NCBI GenBank assembly: GCA_015039465.1
Contig: MU130702.1
Location: forward strand, 394,861-458,860
Direction: 5' to 3'
DNA length: 64,000 bases
Source of the DNA: Phlegmacium glaucopus
Taxonomy: Eukaryota > Basidiomycota > Agaricomycetes > Agaricales > Cortinariaceae
The position numbers were made by a program, and so were the translations under genes. Below the pieces are notes generated by a model, which had not been told where the DNA came from, searched no databases, and worked only from the letters and a program-made list of their open reading frames with translations. Shown piece after piece: positions 1-11,822 of this stretch. How positions within the stretch are numbered: position 1 is the stretch's first letter; each line of letters begins with the position of its first letter.

Positions 1-2327
1 CTTGATCCCAAAGTCGCCGAACAAGTTTCTAAAGAAATATCCAAAGATGCTATCGTGGTCTTCGATGAAGCCCACAACATTGGTCTGTCTGGTGCTACAC
101 TACCTAGCGAACCTACTGAAGCTGAGAACCCTTGCAGACAATGTTTGCATCGAATCATTGAGCATTGATCTTACAAGGCCGATGCTAGATGCCGCTGGCC
201 GCAGTGTAATAAAGTTGTCGGACAAAATTGATGAGCAAGTTTTTTTTCAGTGTCACAGGAGCATTTGTTCAACTGACATAGAGTCAAGACAAATGATGCT
301 GCCAAGCTACAGGATGAATACGCCAGGCTGGTTGAAGGTCTGGAGGAATCGATGTCAGACCATAATGATACCGACAGCTTCGTGGGTAATCCATGTACGT
401 CGAACAAAACTTTATGTCGCATATTCTTATGGTGTTCAGTGTTACCTGATGATCTCTTGAACGAGGCAATCCCGGGAAATATTCGAAAAGCAGAGCACTT
501 TGTAGCATTTCTGAAACGATTTGTTGAATATCTGAAGGTAGTCTTCCCGCTTTGAATAACAATGTGATTACTTAAAGTTATCCAGACCCGAATGCGCGTT
601 CTTCATGTTGTGGCCGAAACTCCTCTATCATTCCTGCAACACCTGAAAGACATAACCTACATTGAAAGACGGCCGTTACGGTATGGATTGGACGTTCTTC
701 ATTGAATGTCTCGATGCTAATTCTGACCTGACAAGGTTTTGTGCCGAAAGATTACAATCTCTCATTCGAACTTTAGAGCTCAATCGCCTTGATGAATATG
801 CGAGCCTCCAGAAAGTTGCAAGTTTTGCGACCTTAGTCGCTACCTACGAGAAAGGTATAATCTATAACCCTTTTCAACCTGTCAAACTCAAAACGTTTTT
901 GATTCAGGCTTTCTGCTCATTCTTGAGCCCTTCGAGACCGACAATGCAACGGTTCCAAATCCAGTCTTCCATTTCACGTCAGCCCATTCCTTCGTGTCTT
1001 TTCAGTCTCTCACACAATCTGCAGGTGCTTAGACCCATCTCTTGCTATCAAGCCCGTCTTTGAACGGTTCAGCAGTGTCGTCATTACATCAGGGACAATA
1101 TCCCCGTTAGATATGTATCCCAAGATGTTGCAATTCACGCCTGTTGTGCAGGAAACCTATCCCATGACATTGACGCGCAATGCTTTTCTACCCTTAGTCA
1201 GTTCGTGACTGAACGCCACATTTTTCAGACTAACATTCATGTAGGTTATCACTCGTGGTAGCGATCAAGTCGCAATTAGTTCCCGGTTTGAAGTCAGAAA
1301 TGACCCCGCCGTGGTTCGCAACTTTGGAAGTATCTTGATAGAATATAGTAAAATTGTTCCGGATGGCATTGTGGCGTTCTTTCCAAGCTATCTCTACATG
1401 GAGTCAATAGTAGCTGCATGGAATGACATGGTAGGTGCAATATCCACCCTCTGTTTATAGAATTTGTTGCTTATCAATGTATCAGGGCATTCTTAACGAA
1501 GTGTGGAAACACAAGTTGATCTTTGTAGAGACGCCAGATGCCAATGAAACAAGTATTGCCCTGGAAAACTACAGGAGGGTGCGTAAGGATCTCTGGCAAC
1601 TTACAGCATATTCAAAGACCATTTGACAGGCCTGTGACAATGGTCGTGGAGCTGTTCTTTTGTCCGTTGCTCGAGGCAAAGTGTCGGAGGGAATCGATTT
1701 CGATCATAATTATGGACGCGCTGTGATTATGTTTGGGTATGTCGGATCCAGGTTTTCCACCTTCTCCCCTAAACAACGGGTTGGCAGGGTTCCCTATCAA
1801 TACACTGAAAGTCGGATTCTGAAAGCTCGCCTAGAATACCTCCGCGACGCTTATCGAATACGAGAATCTGAATTTCTTGGATTTGATGCAATGCGAAATG
1901 CCGCTCAATGTGTAGGGCGTGTGCTAAGGGGTAAAACAGATTGGGGACTAATGATATTTGCTGATAAGGTTTGTTGTTTCTCTTTAACAGCCATCCTATA
2001 TTCCTCACCGACTCTGCTTTGTAGCGCTTTGCAAGAGCCGATAAGAGGGCTAAGCTTCCTCGATGGATTAACCAATACATCACAGAGACGGCGTCTAATT
2101 TATCAACAGACATGGCATTGACACTTTCCAAGCTCTTTATGCGCACAATATCTCAAAATCCAAACGAAAATCAGACTGGGATATCATTATGGACCCTTGA
2201 GGACGTAGAAAAGGCTCAAGCAAAACAAAAGGCCATGGTTTTAGACCTGGAAGGACAACAGGATGAAGACTATGGAGATGGAGGTATCAGCGACCATGCT
2301 TTGATGGACTTTGACTTGGATGTATGA
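1..2327 (+). CDS. RAD3: TFIIH DNA helicase RAD3/XPD, 5'-truncated by window edge
   Basis: ATP-dependent 5'-3' superfamily 2 helicase of TFIIH, acting in nucleotide excision repair and transcription initiation. The first visible exon holds the Walker B/DEAH motif VVFDEAHNI, so roughly 200 N-terminal residues, including Walker A and the Fe-S cysteines, lie outside the window. Later exons carry family-typical blocks: RRAEHF-like [26 protein letters not shown] joined across an intron at about 692-746, [13 protein letters not shown] (about 1660-1700), and motif [18 protein letters not shown]. About ten short introns are needed, for example the one that joins DEAHNI to DNVCIE. The tail after [12 protein letters not shown] is acidic (EDYGDGG) and ends at FDLDV, stop at 2325-2327. 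The order and spacing match XPD orthologues, so the call is secure; individual exon borders are my reading. Confidence 0.95.
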
Positions 2328-2399
2328 ATAAAGTTACATTTATATAGGTCCACAAGTGTGTCATTTAGGTGAACAATGGATACATTTTCCAGATTCCTG

Positions 2400-2639
2400 T
2401 TATTTCTTTTGAGATTTAAGACATCTAAGTTGGAATTTAAAACTAACTTCTTTTGTGGTGAGCCGTTCAGGCCTCTCGTAATACCGGTGGCATTGAGCAG
2501 TAACACAATTCTCGAGGTGGGCGCTACTCAGATGACACTCGATGGAGCGGCAATCGATAATAGTCTCCCCATTGAGAGTTAGGTGCCCACAAGCAATCGA
2601 CTTGGTAAATCGGAGTTGTCTACGACACATGTCTGCCAT
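2400..2639 (-). CDS. Small Cys/His-rich hypothetical protein
   Basis: An ATG-started frame of 79 codons on the strand opposite RAD3, converging with it only 72 bp past the RAD3 stop. The first 60 residues are rich in Cys and His (CRRQ, ACGHL, DCRSIECH, NCVTAQCH), a spacing that suggests a small zinc-binding fold. The last 17 residues, after LTTKE, look less coherent, and a GTTAGT donor sits there, so the true 3' end may be an additional small exon. I do not recognise a named family, although small Cys-rich proteins of this general look are common in Agaricomycetes. No function is proposed. It may also be a non-coding open frame. Confidence 0.4.
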   Translation of the reverse strand: MADMCRRQLRFTKSIACGHLTLNGETIIDCRSIECHLSSAHLENCVTAQCHRYYERPERLTTKEVSFKFQLRCLKSQKK

Positions 2640-3696
2640 GATTAGGTTATTTCCGTGCTATGGTCGCGGAATTGGTTTGTTAGAGACTCACTGATTCCTC
2701 TCGTCGGCGGAGGTAGGAGGTGTGCGTACTTGATCGCAATCGTAGTTTTTTTTGAGTTCAATCTGGACTGGACGCTAGGAAGCATATCAGAGATCCTGAT
2801 TTTGCGATATACCCAATAATGCTCAGCCTACCTTGCTTTCGAGTAACAGAGAGGCAGTATTGGTGACGCCGCAGTCCTTCCTTTGCCCAGGGGATTTAAG
2901 GTCCTTATAAAGGCTGCATGTACAGTACAACGCCATAATTTTGCGAGCCAGTTTGAGTCGCGCTGGTTTGCATTCCAAACGGATGGGTAAATACAACAAC
3001 TGGCCAGACACTGGGGCCCGGGATGCCAGTCCTAAAAGTTATGGCATACTCAGGCTTATCATGGAAAAAGGAGCTGTCAGAATGAGGCAATCAAATAGCA
3101 GCCACAATACACCTGCGTTATCGTAGATATCAATCTACCTCAAGATAGTCTGTCAGCAGGCAAGAGACTCAAGAGACTGGGCTTGTCCACCGCTTCTTTA
3201 CTCAAGAGCAGGCAGGCACCTGGGAACGCAGGCGAAGCGGTCGGAGTCTAGATCTACCGCAGTTCAAAGTGGGACAAGGACGGCGTACCCATACCCATAT
3301 GCCGTTAATCTGGAGTGCCTGAAGCCTACCTAAGCCTGCGCATTTGAAGAGCTCCACGACTAGAAGTGGTCTCCAACCATACCAGCCTTAGTAGTACTCA
3401 CTTATAACGCCAGTCGTCATTTGTAACATTATCAACTCGACCTCCCACATTCGCTGCGCGTGACCCAAGGATTTGTTGAAGCAGGTACATGTACCTGCTT
3501 TATCCCGCATTACTGTACCATTTACATAAAGTCCAAGCATTGGGCCGCCTTGCTGTCAGTATTGACCAAGGAGGTGATATTCCGAGTTGACAGGTGTTTC
3601 GCGTCGTCCTATTTGCGACCACTTACCTTATCTTTGAGGAAGCTGGCCAAGAATTTTAAAAAAATCTAGTTGCAAGCCGTGATATTTTGCTTCCCA
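2640..3696. other. Intergenic, no gene seen
   Basis: About 1.05 kb between the small Cys-rich ORF and the 3' end of YME1. The open frames here are short, mutually overlapping and have no recognisable protein character. The only structure I see is a perfect 22-nt palindrome near 3479-3500, listed separately. Confidence 0.5.
3479..3500. repeat. Perfect 22-nt palindrome
   Basis: The half site AAGCAGGTACA is followed directly by its reverse complement with no spacer. It lies in the gap downstream of YME1, about 200 bp from its stop codon. It could be a dimeric protein binding site or a chance palindrome. Confidence 0.6.
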
Positions 3697-6600
3697 TTAA
3701 GATGATTTAGAATCTAGATTACTGATGTCGTCTTCCAATACTTCGGCAATAGTCCGTAAAGGCTCGCCCTCGATCACCTTCTTGACTTCCTCTAAGTTCA
3801 AAGTTTCATGCTCTACCAGGGCGTGGGCAAGCTAAATAATATTATTATAGTTCAGACAAGGAGGCACAGAGAAACAGAAATTGACATGCCCTATGCAGTT
3901 CAGTCAATTTAGACGTTAACAGAGCTGTTGCACGAGCTTCTCCACCCCGAATAAGACTGTATTAAGCGCAATTAGACCAAGCGTTTATAAGAGAGTAAAG
4001 GATTGATTGAGGCTCCGTTCGCACATCCCGCAAAACAAATTACTCACCTAGCGACTTCTTCCTCGATTTCTTCTTTCCTTCGAGGGCTCATCGAGCCGTC
4101 CTTGTCATCATAAAGAACAGGACCTAGTTTAGAGAAACCCCAATACTAGATATAAGAGAAATTTGTTCAAAAGTCAACTTGTCTAATCGCAAAATCAGTT
4201 ACCTTCACCATGGCTTGCGCTGTCCTAGTTGCACTTCGAATATCAGAGCTTGCCCCACTTGTGATGTTTTCGGTTCCATAAACTGATAACAAAGAGACTA
4301 GTAAGAGTGGGGAACACCAGTAAATGGGTAAAGAAAGACTTGCTCAATTCCTCAGCAACACGACCGCCCATAGATACATCGATGCCTGCGAGGTACTGCT
4401 TGAAACTTACGGAATGTCGATCATCTTCGGGAAGTAAGGATGTCTTAAAGAAAATAAATCAGGTTGCCGGCGGCAAGCCAGGTAAGACTCACGTATCCCA
4501 GAGCATGACCACGGGGGACACATGTGACCTTGTGCAAGGGCATTGCTCCATCTGTAAAGAGGGCAACAAGGGCGTGCCCGCCCTGCATACAAGTTAGCAA
4601 AGATGTTAAAGATAAAAGTGTCTGACATACCTCATGATAAGCCGTGGCAAGTTTAGCTTTTGGATCAAGATATTGACTCTTCCTCTCGGCTCCCATAAGA
4701 ATTCGATCCTATAGCGGATGCATCATTACTGCGGCTGATAACTGTTCCATAACGAGTAAATACCTTTGCCCATTCAAAGTGCGTAAGGTCGACTTCTTTT
4801 GCATGTAGCTTAGAAGCCTGGATGGCAGCTTGGCTAGAAAACACACCAAGATTCACACAAGTTTACGCGGACAGTAGAGAAAAAAGTCATACTTCACCAT
4901 ATTCTGGAGATCTGCGCCCGAGAAGCCAGGTGTTCCACGTGCAAGGATTTTGGGATCAACATCTAAATATACAGTGATTCTGGGTTCTGGAAAGTGGTAA
5001 GATGAGCATAGCTACCTTTTGCGACTGTCACACCGCGCATGTGGTGCTGAAGAATTTGCACTCGACCTCGCACATCAGGTAGAGGTACGGCAATGATTTT
5101 GTCAAACCGACCAGGACGAACAAGAGCCCTTTGAAAAGAACCGTGCTCAACCTAATGGAATCCATTCCCACAACAAGGGAGACTCACTGGTCTAAACTTT
5201 CTGGAAAATTAGTTGCAGCAATTACGATAACACCTTCAGATTGCTGGAACCCATCCATCTCTACAAGCAACTGATTCAAGGTTTGCTTCATGTATTGTTG
5301 ATCTCGGCTGCTGCGTTTACCACCAACGGCATCTAACTCATCGATAAAGATGATGGCAGGTTCTTTCTTCCGAGCGGCGGCAAAAAGCTCCCGAACTCTT
5401 TTCGCGCCAACACCAACGAACATCTCTTCGAAATCGGACCTTTAGGGCGAGTTAGGAAACGTCAACACTTGTGATTGTTCCCTTACCCGGATGCAAAAAA
5501 GAAAGGAACTCCAGCTTCTCCAGCAACTGCTCGGGCCAACATGGTTTTTCCGGTTCCTGGTGGCCTGAGGAAGAATTTCAGTAAATGAAGGTGGTTGTAA
5601 GTGCAAAAAAATAATTCCAACCCAGTCAGTAAAACGCCTTTCGGTAATTTACCACCGAGGGTTGCAAAGGATGCGGGGTCTTTTAAGAATGATACAACGT
5701 CTTGCAATTCCTGATATCCCAATTTAACATCATTCAGAAGATCAATCAGAAAAATTCGACCAAAATACCTCTTTGGCTTCGTCGACGCCATGAACGTCAC
5801 TGAACGTCACAGCAGTGCCTTCCGTGGGCTCAAATTGGGACTGACGAGGACCGGCTTTCATGAAACCAGTATTCTCAAAAAAGACAGATAAAATGGCCAA
5901 GAAAACTATCAATGAACATTAGGATACGTTACACGAAATTGGCATTAAACACAACTCACAGAACGAGGCGAAACACATGTAGACGACGAAACGAAAAAGA
6001 CGTGGAAACCAAGCAGCCTTTCCTATAACAGACTGTTGGTTGACAGATATGACAAGTTTATTTCAACATACTTTCAACAATGGAAACCTGTATGGGAGTG
6101 GTCTGACCCATCTCGCCATTGAGCGCCAATTTCAAAGGATCTAAAGTTGAATTCGGAGAAGGGGTGGTAGCAAGGACACTGGGGTTGGCTAAAACATCGC
6201 GAGCGACATCCTGACTTGTAGGCTGCGAAGAAATTGGTGTCGACTTCCCCGGCGCGCTTGCTTTGACTGTCGAGCCAGAAAGATCTGTTACGTCTGCTGG
6301 ATCAGCATCGTCAGCTATCGCGGCTTCTGGTGTTGCTAAAAGACTGTCGCGTTTTTGCACAGCAGCGCTGATGGATCCACTTTGACCAACGTTCTGAAGG
6401 CAGGTTAGATAGATTTTGAATGCAGCCGATGACTTTAGCAGTGGTGAAGTAGGGTCCTATAAAAGGTTAATGATGTGAGGATGGTCAAGCAGAAAGCTGA
6501 ACTCACAAATTCGCACATCTTTTCCCAACGAGTAATGACCAACTCATATGACGATTTGAGATTTGTAGCGAGCAGTGCTTCGAAAAGTGTCAATTGCTTA

Positions 6601-6958
6601 GCCACATCATGTGGGTGAACATTAGCTTCTGCTTCGAGTCGCGTAATATGTGCGACGATGTGTGGAGTGGGAGCTGCTATCGGTTTTGACCGAGAAAAAA
6701 TCGAACCAAGCGAAAGCATTCGATGACTACATGGCTGATATAGAAAGGGGTGGTGGCGTCCCTGAAAGACCAACGAGGGGGGTATTCTATGGGCCTGCGG
6801 GGTTAAATTGCAGAAAAGACGGGCTACAGCTGCTGGAAAAGGCTTTGGGGGGTTAGCTCGAGCAGCTGAGGCGCGCAGCACCCCCGACACCTTGTATATG
6901 GTCAGACTATGATATAAGACTAGGATTGAGAAGGACTTACAAGGGAGTTCCTAAACAT
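3697..6958 (-). CDS. YME1: Mitochondrial i-AAA protease YME1 (FtsH family)
   Basis: Inner-membrane ATP-dependent zinc metalloprotease facing the intermembrane space; it degrades unassembled or damaged membrane proteins. The first exon is tiny (MFRNSL) and splices into [19 protein letters not shown], giving a basic, Ala/Ser-rich presequence. Motifs in order: Walker [19 protein letters not shown], the pore loop [14 protein letters not shown], Walker [15 protein letters not shown], the SRH region [15 protein letters not shown], then the protease motif HEGGH. That zinc motif is assembled across the intron at about 4586-4632 (HE | GGH). The C-terminus [20 protein letters not shown] matches the family; stop at 3697-3699. 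A Ser/Thr/Pro-rich linker (about 6058-6360) lies between the presequence and the AAA module. It is divergent from the GCIP-like gene, with only 85 bp between start codons. Confidence 0.93.
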
Positions 6959-7043
6959 CCCTATGGTATAGTATTTGAAAAAGATGTGCACGTGTCCTCT
7001 TCGAGTCACTTCACAAATTTATGTAAATGTCCCCACAAGACCC
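6959..7043. promoter_or_regulatory. Compact divergent promoter, YME1 / GCIP-like gene
   Basis: Only 85 bp separate the ATG of YME1 (6958, minus) from the ATG of the GCIP-like gene (7044, plus). Both start codons are supported by good protein continuity, so the two core promoters and both 5' leaders must overlap or share this space. I see no clear TATA element on either strand. Confidence 0.5.
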
Positions 7044-8221
7044 ATGATGTCCGATAATCAAACAGGTATCTGTTAAACGTTAACCTTTGCATTATTTGTT
7101 GAACCTCTCTTATCACTTCAGCGCTGAATATCCTAGTCGAAAGTTGCAAAGCAGCTTTAATAGCCATCAATAGCGATGATCCAGCTCAGCGTTTATCCGA
7201 TTTCCCAACACTTCGAAAAGATTTTCTGTCCCTGCTTTCTCTCATACATGCTTCATCCACAAAGGTTGCCCTGGCTCTGAAGCCCTCCTCTCCTCAGTAT
7301 AAAGCGGCCCTCACCCCTCTAAAAGATCTGTCCAATAATGTGGCTGCACTTGTTCACTCTATACATCTCATGCGTCGAGATCAAAGTGCAACACTTCTGA
7401 AAGAATACACATCCCTTGTTCAAACCGTGATAGAGGCCGTTAAATCTCTAGCTCAAATGTTCTTGGACTCAACTGGAGTAACGGAAGAATACCTTGTACG
7501 GACAGGAACTGTCCATGATCTCATCGATATGGCTCGCAAACCGGGTGGCCTATCATTGACAACCCGAGATGCTGTACGGAAAAGGTGGCTACAGAATCAT
7601 GAATCGATAGTAGATGGTGCAGAAGAGATACAACAACTTTGTAAACCAGCCACCTCCGAAGACCCTGAAGGCGACGATTTCATTGACGACGGATGGGAGG
7701 AGCTCGGCATCAACTCCACTATAAAATTATCTCCTGCCGAATTAGATCGGACAGAAAAAGTGGGTTCTTCATCTTTTTCCTTCTTGAATAACGGTCACCC
7801 TCAGTTCACGATCTAGGTGCAAGCAGTTATCAAGCTTGTAGTACTCTTACACAAACGTGTTCTTCGAGATGTACTTTCTCCAGATGCCCCTGAATGCGAT
7901 AATGTAACCTACGACGCACTGGTCACACTTTCGACCAATCTTCTCACTGCTTCTGACGATTTCATCTCATCCATGTACGCGCCTCATCAACTTCCAAATG
8001 TCACGGTTTACCTGCAGTCTCTCAGAGACGTTATCAAGGAGTTTCAGCGAATACTACTTCCTTCCCAAAACAATCAACTATCGGTGGAAGAACAACTCAA
8101 CGCTTTGGAGCTCTCACCACGGCTAGGGAGTGATAAATCAAGAAAATGGTTTAAGACTTGTTTCGAACAAGTCGAAATACTCGGTGCGAAGATTGCGGAG
8201 ACTTTGGAGCCTGGACCATGA
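7044..8221 (+). CDS. GCIP/cyclin-D1-binding protein 1 family protein
   Basis: The first exon encodes only MMSDNQT; the intron from about 7067 to 7123 ends in TTCAG. The second exon runs to about 7760, and a third from 7816 to the stop at 8219-8221. The protein is all-helical in character. It carries the family's acidic signature DDFIDDGWEELGI after a Gln/Leu-rich helix, and a long C-terminal helical half containing LEQL-type repeats (SVEEQLNALEL). Pfam groups such proteins as GCIP (Grap2/cyclin-D-interacting). In animals the family binds D-type cyclins and helix-loop-helix factors; the fungal role is not known to me. The 3' end converges with the next gene, 109 bp apart. Confidence 0.7.
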
Positions 8222-8330
8222 CCATAGGGCATATCTGTTCAACGTTGTATTAACTGTTTGAGTATTTTTCAGGATGCTTTCTGTTTTTATCGAACTGAAA
8301 TTTCAAATACATATACAACACACAAATTAC

Positions 8331-9748
8331 TCATCTCACTTCACCCTCCTCCCTTGCAGTAGATTCATGTGAGTAAATGGAATCATGCCAATCCTTGCCC
8401 TTGTGTCTTCGTTTCTCCTTCTCCCAGTCTTCTCTCCACTTGGCAGCTAAAAAATTAGGGAACAATGCTGAACTATGCTCGGCTTTTAACTTATCTTCAA
8501 AACGCGATATTCTATCAAACTGGGCTTGGAGATCGAATGTTTGCCGCTATCAATAAAACGTTAACCCATAAAATTGATTTCGTAACAGTAGAATCTCACC
8601 GCTTCCAATGCCCGTTTGGCTTTTGCCTCATCCCGTTGTCGGTTCAACTCTTTCCGTCTTTCTTCTTCTTTGGTCCGTCGGTTGCCCCCAGCCCTTGGCG
8701 TCCCCCCATCTCCTTGGCCCTACAGAAACATGAGTAAGAAACAAAAGGTCAGACTACAAAGGTAACGCATACAGTCTTGGAAAAGATTTCTTCATAGATA
8801 GACTTATTCGACAAGTCAATATCTGTTGCCCCAGTGAGCGTCTTGCGGACCCCATCTTGTGTGGGTTTGCTTCCTAGTGGTAACGCAACAGTATCCTTTA
8901 CAATTGTCGAAGTTGGGGTATTGAGGGCAGGAAGCTTGACTTTCTTGATCGTAGGTAGCTTTTGTTTTCTCGGTGGGGGCTGCTGAGACGTTGCAGATGG
9001 GGGAGGTGAATCAGGTTTAGAGATTGTGTGGATGGGGCGGTCAACATTAGGTGTGGAAGAGCCATCGCCGACAACATTAATAGACACCCCGTCAGATTTA
9101 GGTGTCGGTTTTGGTCTCTTTTTGCTGATAGTTGGCACTTCGGGAGTGTCCACCTTCGCCTTTCGTTTAGCACCTCCTTTACCTGATGTATTTACCGAAG
9201 CTTTCCCTTTCCCTTTCAAACTTTTGGTTGTGAGCTTCAGGTCAGGCGGGAAATGGTCGTTCTCGTCGCCATCCTCAAATTCGTGTCCACTATCCAGTGC
9301 GACATCCAAATATTCGTCCTCTGTTTCAGGATCAGATGCAACAACCCTCCGTGATTTCTTCCTAGCCGGTGGACCATCACCAGTGGCCTTCCCTTTAGGT
9401 TTAGATTTTGTTGGTTTAGCAATGATGTGATTGGAGGGTTCGGAAGGTTGATCATCTTGGTCATAATCGTCTTCGCCGACCACATCAATATCCGAATTGG
9501 CTAGGAGGGAGTCCTGACGACGATGTTTGTCAACAACCGAGGTCTCAGTTGCCAAATCTGTTTCACCGACCAAGTCGTCATCTAAACCCACGTAACGTTG
9601 TGTCCTCTTGCGCTTGCGTTTAGACTGTTCATTCCACTGTAAATTCCGGTTCAAAAGAGATGGCTTGATGTCAAGTACAAACCTCCATAATCGTAGGCGT
9701 TGGACTTAGTGGTGGCTTTAGCGCTGGAAGCTTAATTCGCAGGGACAT
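8331..9748 (-). CDS. Unknown Lys/Asp-rich, probably nuclear protein
   Basis: The start is MSLRIKLPALKPPL (ATG at 9746-9748). An intron at about 9640-9690 joins TIME to WNEQSKRKRKRTQRYVG. The long central exon (about 8780-9640) is low-complexity and highly charged: several basic clusters that could be nuclear localisation signals (KRKRKR, ARKKSRR, KKRPKP) alternate with acidic stretches, and the motif KLPAL recurs near both ends. After IYEEIFSK come an Arg/Glu-rich helix (RRTKEEERRKELNRQRDEAK) and a conserved-looking tail, FDLQAQFDRISRFEDKLK then AAKWREDWEKEKRRHKGK. The pattern resembles chromatin-complex accessory subunits such as INO80/SWR1 components, but I cannot name one. Mixed Ser/Pro linkers suggest intrinsic disorder. 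Confidence 0.65.
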
Positions 9749-10314
9749 TGACAGCTCGAGAGAAGATATCGGGATTATATAATCAGACACAATTGCCAAA
9801 AGTAGACATATATTCTTGTCAAGGGGGCCAGGATCTTAAAAAAAATGACACTTTTTAAGCCTTTGGAGGGCCCAAAAAGGGACGTATCAGACCGAAAAGA
9901 GTAATTCCAGGAAAAACGTGCCACATTTTTTGCGTCAATATAATGTAGACATAAAATTTTATACTATAATTAGTATTACAAGATACTTTATCTAAATCAT
10001 TGTGCTCGTCTTTTCAACTGTCTGTCATTTTTGCAACACCAGTTTTCAGGGTAGTCCCTTTATCATGTCTCCTCCAGGGTCCCCTCATGTTATACAGTTG
10101 ACTAGTCCACATAGTGAGCCATAAACTCCACTTTCCTACTAGTGAAACCATGAGAGTAGGCTAAGGCCTTTTATGAAGCTCAATATCTCTCCTTGTCTCT
10201 CTCAGCTGTCAAAAATATTTTTTAAATTCATTTTTAGTAAGATTTTAAGCTGTCGGTGACCTCTCCCCCTCCACCCCAGTTCGGGATTCAATTCCCGATT
10301 CTTGTACAAATTAT
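9749..10314. other. Intergenic, no gene seen
   Basis: About 565 bp between the start of the unknown nuclear protein gene and the 3' end of FBP1. The part around 9940-10000 is A/T-rich. No coding frame of any substance, RNA gene or clear repeat was seen. Confidence 0.5.
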
Positions 10315-11665
10315 CTAGGAAGACTCTGCAGGAATCTCCTTGTAAAACTTCACCAAGTCCTGAACATCGTCTCGACTTCCGAGAAATACAGAGCAACGCT
10401 CATGGATCCCAGTAGGAACTATATCCAAAATCCTTTTGGTACCCGTCGTCGCAATTCCTCCAGCCTTTTTTCCCCCCATCCGTTTCATCAGTCGCTTCGA
10501 TTAGAAAAACAATCCAACTTGACGTACCTGCTCAATTAAGAATGCCATGGGAAATGCCTCATAAAGCAATCTCAATTTCCCGTTCTTGCTCTTTTTATCA
10601 TTCGGGTATCCGAAAATTCCTCCATAGAGCAGCGTCCTGTGAACGTCAGCCACCATGGATCCTATGTATCGAGCACTGTAGGGTGTTTTGGGGCTAGCTG
10701 GATATTTGATGGACTTGAGATAAGCCGTGACAGGGGGGTGGAAGTACATGGCATTTCCTTCGTTGAATGAGTAGATTTTGCCACGAGAGGGAATGGTGAT
10801 CTACCCAGAGATGGGTTCCGATTGAGAGGGGCTGAACTGGAAAATGCTTACATTAGGATGTGTAAGAATGAATTCTCCAAGAGATGCGTCAAGTGTGTAC
10901 CCATTCACACCCGATCCTGTCGAGAGAACAAGGTTAGCGGAGGAACCGTACCTACAGTCTCGTTAAAACAGATGGAAGGGTGGAAGAAGAAACAGAAAAG
11001 CACATAGTATAACCGGCGGCAACCATTTCGCTTCCCGGACGAAGGACATCTGCAAGGGCACCTGTAGAACCCGGTTGCTTTCAGAGAATAATTAAATTAT
11101 GAGTACATCAAGACCGAGAAACAAAATAACGCACCACTGCATACACCCCAAAAATTGTTCCAATGTTCACACCAGCATCTATGTTGCTGCTACCATCGAG
11201 GGGGTCAAACACAACGCAATATTTTCCCTTATAGCCATCCTCAATTATGATAGCGTCGTCAAGTTCTTCTGATACAAGCACTGCCGTTTTACCCGACGCA
11301 CGGAGAGCATTGACCATGATATCATTTGCAAGGACGTCCAGTTTCTTTTGTTCCTCTCCTTGGACATTGGTTTCACCTGCGAGACCAACGCTAGAGCGGT
11401 TGAGCAAACATTTCAGGTAAGCAGATTGAAATATCTCACAGATTGATCAGGCGGGCCTTGCGGACATTAGTCGCAATGAACTTTGAAGTAACTTGGATCG
11501 CCGTCAATAGCAGCGTCAGATCGCCAGTTGCTGTTGAACCCAAGCGTAATTGATCACTTAGGACATGTCTATGAAATAATTAGACAAAAAAATGACTGTT
11601 AAAGATCAAGATGGATACCGAGTGAGAGTGATAAGATCAACGCTTGGTGGATTTTCTGCAGACAT
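10315..11665 (-). CDS. FBP1: Fructose-1,6-bisphosphatase
   Basis: Gluconeogenic enzyme hydrolysing fructose-1,6-bisphosphate to fructose-6-phosphate in the cytosol. The start is [16 protein letters not shown] (ATG at 11663-11665), spliced to HVLSDQL. The diagnostic metal and substrate site is present: [10 protein letters not shown] followed by [19 protein letters not shown] at about 11165-11225. Then come an exon ending [44 protein letters not shown] and [12 protein letters not shown]. The C-terminus is KEIPAESS, stop at 10315-10317. Six or so short introns interrupt it. Family length and motif order are complete. A TATA-like element lies about 30 bp upstream of the start, consistent with a strongly regulated gene; the homologue in yeast is repressed by glucose. 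Confidence 0.95.
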
Positions 11666-11694
11666 GGGAGTTAGAAAGAAAAAGTATGTAAGTG

Positions 11695-11700
11695 TATATA
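11695..11700 (-). promoter_or_regulatory. TATA-like element of FBP1
   Basis: TATATA in the context CCTTATATACAC (minus strand), about 30 bp upstream of the FBP1 ATG. The distance to the ATG implies either a very short 5' leader or that the element works with a start site close to the ATG. An E-box-like CACGTG lies further upstream near 11794. Confidence 0.35.
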
Positions 11701-11822
11701 AGGTCAGATAATTAAGACCCGGACAGAGTCGGCTGGAACTAATGTATGTGTACGGAACTGTCACTAACACGGCTCAGCATATTCCGTCCATGTCACGTGG
11801 TCAATCGATGGATTATATTATC

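Noticed and set aside
2941..3126. Overlapping open frames of about 60 codons on both strands
   Set aside because: Short, mutually overlapping, no family resemblance and no splice context; treated as non-coding.
9026..9430. Plus-strand frame of 134 codons opposite the unknown nuclear protein gene
   Set aside because: Antisense shadow of a low-complexity coding exon with no start context or recognisable domain.
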